The notes beneath the pieces were generated by a model, which made no database searches, had not been told where the DNA came from, and saw nothing but the letters and a program-made list of their open reading frames with translations. From the NCBI GenBank assembly GCA_050330205.1, contig JBHJOA010000016.1:23532-87531 (forward strand): a DNA stretch of 64,000 nucleotides, in the 5' to 3' direction. The position numbers were made by a program, and so were the translations under genes. Numbering within the stretch: position 1 is the stretch's first letter; each line of letters opens with the position of its first letter. This document shows, in pieces, positions 59,850 to 64,000 of this stretch. The stretch comes from Pelagibius sp050330205. GTDB taxonomy: Bacteria > Pseudomonadota > Alphaproteobacteria > Kiloniellales > Kiloniellaceae.

Positions 59850-61397
59850 TTGCGCAACGGCGTCATTCTCTATCTGGTCGACGCGATGTTCGGAAACCGC
59901 TTCTGGTTTCCGCTCTTCGAGACGCTGTACCGGAGTGAGAACTACCGCTTCGACGCGGTCTGCTTCCACCGGCATCAGCGCGAGGCCTTCCGGGACATAC
60001 CGGCCTGCCGCGAGGTCTTTCCGGAGCCGGAGCTGGTGCAGGGCTACGCCGCCCTGCCGGGCCACTACGACGCCGAGCTGGCGGCCTGGGCCTCGGCGCT
60101 GGAGCAAGAGCTGGACTGCCTGATCGTCGACCTGATCCAGGCCGACCGGCACCTCGGCATCGGCTTTCAGCCGGCCGGGCTCAACAATCCGATGACGGAG
60201 AACCGCCGCCGGGCCTCCTACTGGCGGACCCTGCGCTACCTGCGTCTGCTCGACGCCCGGGTCGACGCCATCCTCGACAAATCGCAGCCGAGCGTCATCG
60301 TCACCTCGGTGGTCGCCGACCTCTACAGCAAGCTGATCTGCGCCAAGGGCCGCCGCCGCGGCATCCCCGTGCGCATGTTCAACTCGCTGCAGGTAGGCAG
60401 CACCTACGGCTGGTACCATGACGAGTTCTGGAACCATCCACCGCTGAAGGCGCTGCTGAGGCGGAAGATCGAAGCCGCGCCGCAGACCCAGGCGGACGGC
60501 GTATCGGGCGCCGACACGCGGCCCGTCGCCGCCGCGCAGCGCGAGCCGATCTACGCGACCCACTATCTGTCGTCACTGACGAAGGGGCTGCGGCGGCGCG
60601 AGGTTCTGCGCAGCCTGCTGCGCGAGGCGAAGGTCGCCCTCGGCCGCCTGAAGACGCCGCGGCCGGACCGCCCAGGCTTTCTCGAGTCAGCGCGCCTGCA
60701 GCTGCGCATCCGGCGCCAGTACGACGAGTTGAGCCGCCGCGTCCGCCGGCAGGGTGACAGGCTGCCCGAGCGCTTCGTGCTGTTCGCCCTGCACAAAGAG
60801 CCGGAAGCCTCGACCATGGTGAAGGCGCCGGAGTTCAACCACCAGCTGGCGATCATCGACCTCGTGGCCCGCTCGCTCCCGGCCGGCTTCCTGCTGCTGG
60901 TGAAGGAAAGCATGGTGTCCCTCGGCTACCGCTCCGAGGGCTTCTACGAGACGCTGGCGGCCTACCCGAACGTGCGGCTGGCGATGCCGGACCTGCGCGC
61001 CAGCGACCTGCTGGATCAGGCCGCCGGCGCGGTCGTCATCACAGGGACTGTCGGCCTGGAGGCCGCGCGCCTGGGCCTGCCGGTGTTCTCCTTCGGCACC
61101 CGCAACAACTACGACGTGCTCGACCACGTCCACGTCGTCGGCGACCTCCGCGACCTGCGCAAGCTGCTGCACCGGGAACTGCTGGAGGTCACGCCCGGCG
61201 AGCGGGCGCGCCGCGCCGCTCTGGGCTCCCTCTATGACGAGTCGGCCGGCGAGATCGGCCTCGACATCGGCGAGTTCTTCGAGGCGAACCGCCGCAGCAA
61301 GGCGCCGGTGCCGCAACCGGTCATCGAGGCCTGCCTCGCGGCGCTGCGGCGCAGCCTGGCGGAGGCCGACGCGCCCTTGCGGAGGGCGGTGTCATAG
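59850..61397 (+). CDS. Capsule-polysaccharide-synthesis-like protein
   Basis: A 515-residue cytosolic protein. It begins 'ILYLVDAMFGNRFWFPLFETL', and the C-terminal part ('RFVLFALHKEPEAS', 'LLVKESMVSLGYRSEGFYETLAAYPNVRLAMP', 'GAVVITGTVGLEAARLGLPVFSFGT') resembles the GT-B-like donor half of capsule synthesis (KpsS/KpsC-type) proteins, which transfer Kdo to lipid or sugar. The start is TTG with GAGGAAGG about seven bases before it. Its TAG stop overlaps the ATA where the next gene seems to start. Confidence 0.75.
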   Translation: MRNGVILYLVDAMFGNRFWFPLFETLYRSENYRFDAVCFHRHQREAFRDIPACREVFPEPELVQGYAALPGHYDAELAAWASALEQELDCLIVDLIQADRHLGIGFQPAGLNNPMTENRRRASYWRTLRYLRLLDARVDAILDKSQPSVIVTSVVADLYSKLICAKGRRRGIPVRMFNSLQVGSTYGWYHDEFWNHPPLKALLRRKIEAAPQTQADGVSGADTRPVAAAQREPIYATHYLSSLTKGLRRREVLRSLLREAKVALGRLKTPRPDRPGFLESARLQLRIRRQYDELSRRVRRQGDRLPERFVLFALHKEPEASTMVKAPEFNHQLAIIDLVARSLPAGFLLLVKESMVSLGYRSEGFYETLAAYPNVRLAMPDLRASDLLDQAAGAVVITGTVGLEAARLGLPVFSFGTRNNYDVLDHVHVVGDLRDLRKLLHRELLEVTPGERARRAALGSLYDESAGEIGLDIGEFFEANRRSKAPVPQPVIEACLAALRRSLAEADAPLRRAVS

Positions 61398-62179
61398 CGC
61401 GCGACCACAACCTGGAGATCTGGCAGGCCGGCAGCCTGACGGGCGACTACGCCGGACGCGCGGCGCTGTATCCCGGCGAGGAGCGGTTTCTCGCCGACTA
61501 CGCCGAAGAGCTGAAAGCGGCGCGCCTGCTGGACATCGGCGTCGGCGGCGGGCGCACGACGCCGCGCTTCGCCGCCGCGGTGCGCGACTACATCGGCGTC
61601 GACTACGCGCAGTCCATGGTCGACGCGGTGCGCCGGCGCTTCGCCGGCCAACTGCCCAACGCTACCTTCCAGTGGGCCGACGCGCGCGACCTCGGCGGCT
61701 TCGCGGACGGCACCTTGGATGCGGTGGTTTTCAGCTTCAACGGCCTCGACACCCTGGGCCCGGAAGAGCGCCAGGTCTTCCTCACCGAAGCCCGCCGCAT
61801 CCTCAGGCCCGGCGGCCTGCTGGCTTTCTCGTCGCACAACCTAGCCGCCCTCGACCTGGTGTTCCGCTTCAAGCGCGCGCGCAGCCTGGCCGGCCTGATC
61901 GAAAACGCCAAACGCAAGCTGATCCAGCTGACCCGCAACCCGCCGCTGGCGCAGCTGCTGGCGCGCGACTGGGCGACGGTCTACGACGGCACCCACGGCA
62001 AGCTGCTGAAGCACTACTACGTGAAGCCGCCCGCCCAGGTCGCCGCGCTGCGCGAACTGGGCTTCGAGGCGATCCGGGTGATCGACACCAGGACCGGCGC
62101 CGAGATCGACGCCGGCTCGCCGGCAGCGACGCGGGTGCGCTGGCCGTACTTCTTCTGCCGCGCCCCGGCGGGGCGCTGA
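61394..62179 (+). CDS. Class I SAM-dependent methyltransferase with apparent ATA start
   Basis: A ~261-residue methyltransferase. Motif I 'LLDIGVGGGRTTPRFAAAV' begins near residue 46; then 'YIGVDYAQSMVDAVRRRFA', 'GTLDAVVFSFNGLDTLG' and 'ARRILRPGGLLAFSSHNLA'. The frame is open back to about 61238 but contains no ATG, GTG or TTG before motif I; the first GTG (61580) would delete it. GGAGGG at 61381-61386 lies eight bases before ATA at 61394, which overlaps the previous stop as ATAG. So translation probably starts at ATA, coupled to the upstream gene (CTG at 61412 is the alternative). Likely decorates the glycan. Confidence 0.78.
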   Translation: MARDHNLEIWQAGSLTGDYAGRAALYPGEERFLADYAEELKAARLLDIGVGGGRTTPRFAAAVRDYIGVDYAQSMVDAVRRRFAGQLPNATFQWADARDLGGFADGTLDAVVFSFNGLDTLGPEERQVFLTEARRILRPGGLLAFSSHNLAALDLVFRFKRARSLAGLIENAKRKLIQLTRNPPLAQLLARDWATVYDGTHGKLLKHYYVKPPAQVAALRELGFEAIRVIDTRTGAEIDAGSPAATRVRWPYFFCRAPAGR

Positions 62180-62194
62180 GGCGCGGAGGGCGTC

Positions 62195-63049
62195 ATGGCG
62201 GGACTCTGGTCGAAGATCCGCAGACGGCTGCTGCCCGGCGCGGGCGCGCCCGACCGGCGCCTCTGGCAGCAGGTCGCCGAGTTGCACCGGGCCGCGGAGG
62301 TGCTGGACCTGGCGCACCGGCGTAGCGTCTTCCGGCCGGCGCCGCGCGAGGCGCCGGCCCGGCAGCGCATTCTGGTGATCGCCCCGCATCCCGACGACGA
62401 GGCGATCGGCCCCGGCGGCACCCTCGCCCTGGCACGCCAGCGCGGCTGCGCGATCAGCGTGCTTTTCGTCACCTCCGAGGGCTTCGCCGGCGCCGCCGAG
62501 CGGGTGGCCGAAGCGCAGGCGGCCTGCGCGGCGCAGGGCTTCGACGCCCGCTTCCTGCCGCTGGTGCCGGGCCGCATCCCGCTGGACGCCGCCGCCGCGG
62601 CCGCGCTCGCCGGCGCGATCGACGACGCGCGGCCGGAGATCGTCTTCCTGCCGTTCTTCCTGGACGACCACGACGACCACCGCCGCGCGCTTGAGCTGCT
62701 GCTGGCCGCCGCGCGCCACGCGGCAGCGCCCTGGGCCTTCACGGTCTGGGCCTACCAGATCTACAGCGCGGCACCACTGCCGGCGGTGGTCGACATCACC
62801 ACCGCCGCCGCGGCCAAGCGCCAGGCCATCGCCGCCTACCGCTCGGAGATGGCCAAGCGCGACTGGGTGCACTACGCGCTGGGCCAGAATGCCGCCGCCT
62901 CGCGCTTCCTTCCCGGGGGGCCGGCGCCGCGCTTCGCCGAGCTTTTCTACGTCGGCGACTTCGCCGGCTACGCCGAGCTGCTGACGCGCTACTTCGCCGG
63001 CGGCAGGGCCTATCCCGGCGGCTACGTGGGCGCCCGGGAGGCCGAGTGA
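62195..63049 (+). CDS. PIG-L family N-deacetylase
   Basis: A 284-residue zinc deacetylase. The catalytic block 'ILVIAPHPDDEAIGPGGTLAL' holds H65-P-D-D-E69, and 'FLPFFLDDHDDHRRALELLLAAA' supplies the second metal His. The family removes N-acetyl groups from GlcNAc-containing sugars. In this locus it would deacetylate an amino-sugar intermediate. Starts 15 bases after the methyltransferase; overlaps the next gene by four bases (GTGA). Confidence 0.9.
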   Translation: MAGLWSKIRRRLLPGAGAPDRRLWQQVAELHRAAEVLDLAHRRSVFRPAPREAPARQRILVIAPHPDDEAIGPGGTLALARQRGCAISVLFVTSEGFAGAAERVAEAQAACAAQGFDARFLPLVPGRIPLDAAAAAALAGAIDDARPEIVFLPFFLDDHDDHRRALELLLAAARHAAAPWAFTVWAYQIYSAAPLPAVVDITTAAAAKRQAIAAYRSEMAKRDWVHYALGQNAAASRFLPGGPAPRFAELFYVGDFAGYAELLTRYFAGGRAYPGGYVGAREAE

Positions 63050-64000
63050 GCGCCGGCGAGCCCCTCATCGCGCGCAACGACGAGATCGCGGGGCTGCTGC
63101 AGCGCCTGGGCGGCGGCCTGCCGGCAGTCCACCCGCTGGCCGAGCCGCGCTGGCTCGACATCCTGGGCCGGGCCTACGGCGCCGAGCGGGTGCTGTTCGC
63201 CGCGCGGGACGCGGAGGGCCGCTCCCTCGGCCAGCTGCCCACCTATTACAGCCGCCGCGGCGGCAGCCTGTTCGGCCTGCGCTACGGCCTCGCCGCCGGC
63301 GACGCCGCCGCCGCCGGGGACCTGCTGGCCGCAGCGCGGCGCTTCGCCGCCGGCGCCGGCCTCAGCCGCCTAGACATCGGCCTCGCGCGCGCCGGCCGCC
63401 CGCCCGGCGCCGGCGCCCTCACCGCGGCCGCCGGCTTCCACTTCGACCTCGCCGGCTGTGCCGCGGCGGAAGCGGTCTCGTCGCTGCTATCGCGCCACGG
63501 CCGCCGCGCCCTGAGAACCGCCGAGGCCGCCGGGCAAGAGATCCGAGGCGGCCCCGACCAGCTGTCGGCCGCCTATGCGATCTATGCCGGGGCCATGCGG
63601 GAGAAGGGCGTGCGCGTGCACAGCCGGGCCTTCGTCGAGGCCGTCGCCGCGGCCTTCGGTGCCGACTTCGTCCCCCTGGTCGCCTTCGATGGCGGCCAGC
63701 CCGTGGCCGCCACCTTCCTGCTGCTCGGCCGCGACGTCGGACTCTACCTCTACGGCGGCGGCACGCCGCGCGGCCTGCAGCTGCAGTCGGGCAGCCTGCT
63801 CTACGCCGAAATGATGCGGCACTGCATAGCCCGCGGGCGCACCACCTTCGATGCCGGCGAGTCGAGCCCCGGTGGCGGCACCTTCGAGTTCAAGCGGCGC
63901 CTCGGCGCCCGCCAGGTGGCGATCGCCTACCTGCGCGAGGCGGTGGCCCCGCCGCCCGGGCTGGCGGGGCGCCTGGCGCGGGCGGCGCGGCGCGCCGGGG
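63046..64000 (+). CDS. FemAB-like GNAT acyltransferase (3' end cut by window)
   Basis: 318 residues are visible, starting at GTG inside the deacetylase stop (GTGA). The second half shows the BioF2/FemAB-like acyltransferase pattern: 'LSAAYAIYAGAMREKGVRVHS', 'DVGLYLYGGGTPRGLQLQSGSLLYAEMMRHC' and 'FDAGESSPGGGTFEFKRRLGAR', the last being typical of exosortase/EPS-locus FemAB proteins. These transfer amino-acyl or acyl groups, here perhaps onto the amine freed by the PIG-L enzyme. The end lies beyond the window. Confidence 0.8.
   Translation, partial: MSAGEPLIARNDEIAGLLQRLGGGLPAVHPLAEPRWLDILGRAYGAERVLFAARDAEGRSLGQLPTYYSRRGGSLFGLRYGLAAGDAAAAGDLLAAARRFAAGAGLSRLDIGLARAGRPPGAGALTAAAGFHFDLAGCAAAEAVSSLLSRHGRRALRTAEAAGQEIRGGPDQLSAAYAIYAGAMREKGVRVHSRAFVEAVAAAFGADFVPLVAFDGGQPVAATFLLLGRDVGLYLYGGGTPRGLQLQSGSLLYAEMMRHCIARGRTTFDAGESSPGGGTFEFKRRLGARQVAIAYLREAVAPPPGLAGRLARAARRAG

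Overview
The window is 64 kb of very GC-rich (roughly two-thirds GC or more), densely packed bacterial chromosome. A CpdR-type single-domain regulator, an alpha-r8/MmgR-like small RNA, a 41-residue zinc-free L36, Tat-exported solute-binding protein, many CoA-ester catabolic genes and a 'CTTCGAG…CTCAGGATGAGG' palindromic repeat all point to an alphaproteobacterium, most likely of the Rhodospirillales/Kiloniellales type (marine or saline habitat is inferred from choline-O-sulfate, carnitine, polyamine and D-glutamate functions). I see no integrase, transposase, phage gene or CRISPR array; this looks like ordinary chromosome made of short catabolic operons.

Layout. 1-3.5 kb: glycolate oxidase glcDEF (minus; glcF cut by the window edge). 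3.7-5 kb: rpmJ and a methyltransferase. 5.1-13.8 kb: a quaternary-amine island: a CdhR-like regulator facing a BKACE 3-dehydrocarnitine cleavage enzyme, a fused carnitine dehydrogenase-thioesterase, acyl-CoA dehydrogenase, ADP-forming acyl-CoA synthetase, CaiD and an esterase. 13.8-21 kb (minus): a CocE/NonD hydrolase with a complete peptide-type ABC importer. 21.4-24 kb: a LysR regulator facing choline-sulfatase betC. Both halves converge on glycine betaine. 24-28 kb: NDUFA9-like reductase and a three-domain acyl-activating/carrier/acyltransferase fusion, whose end overlaps an antisense tRNA-Val.

28-32 kb: cpdR, N-formylglutamate amidohydrolase, a GNAT acetyltransferase, the MmgR-like sRNA, a lytic transglycosylase, NIPSNAP and PAS proteins. 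32.3-36.7 kb (minus): HIT-like protein, acyl-CoA dehydrogenase, GST, CaiB/BaiF CoA-transferase and MaoC-like hydratase, possibly a methylsuccinate/mesaconate module. 37-44.7 kb: methyltransferase, YcaQ-type DNA glycosylase, ceramidase-like membrane protein, the dgcN-dgcA D-glutamate pair, a MATE exporter. 44.9-47.9 kb: an unassigned lipoprotein/response regulator/histidine kinase operon. 48.5-52.8 kb: the potFGHI polyamine importer.

52.8-64 kb: surface polysaccharide locus: O-antigen-ligase-like protein, cysD-cysNC (PAPS supply), nucleotide-sugar epimerase and dehydrogenase (minus), and divergently from a strong promoter a capsule-type protein, a methyltransferase that appears to start at ATA, a PIG-L deacetylase and a FemAB-like acyltransferase running off the end. 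Sulfate activation inside this locus suggests a sulfated glycan. All assignments are from reading the sequence; no database search was run.
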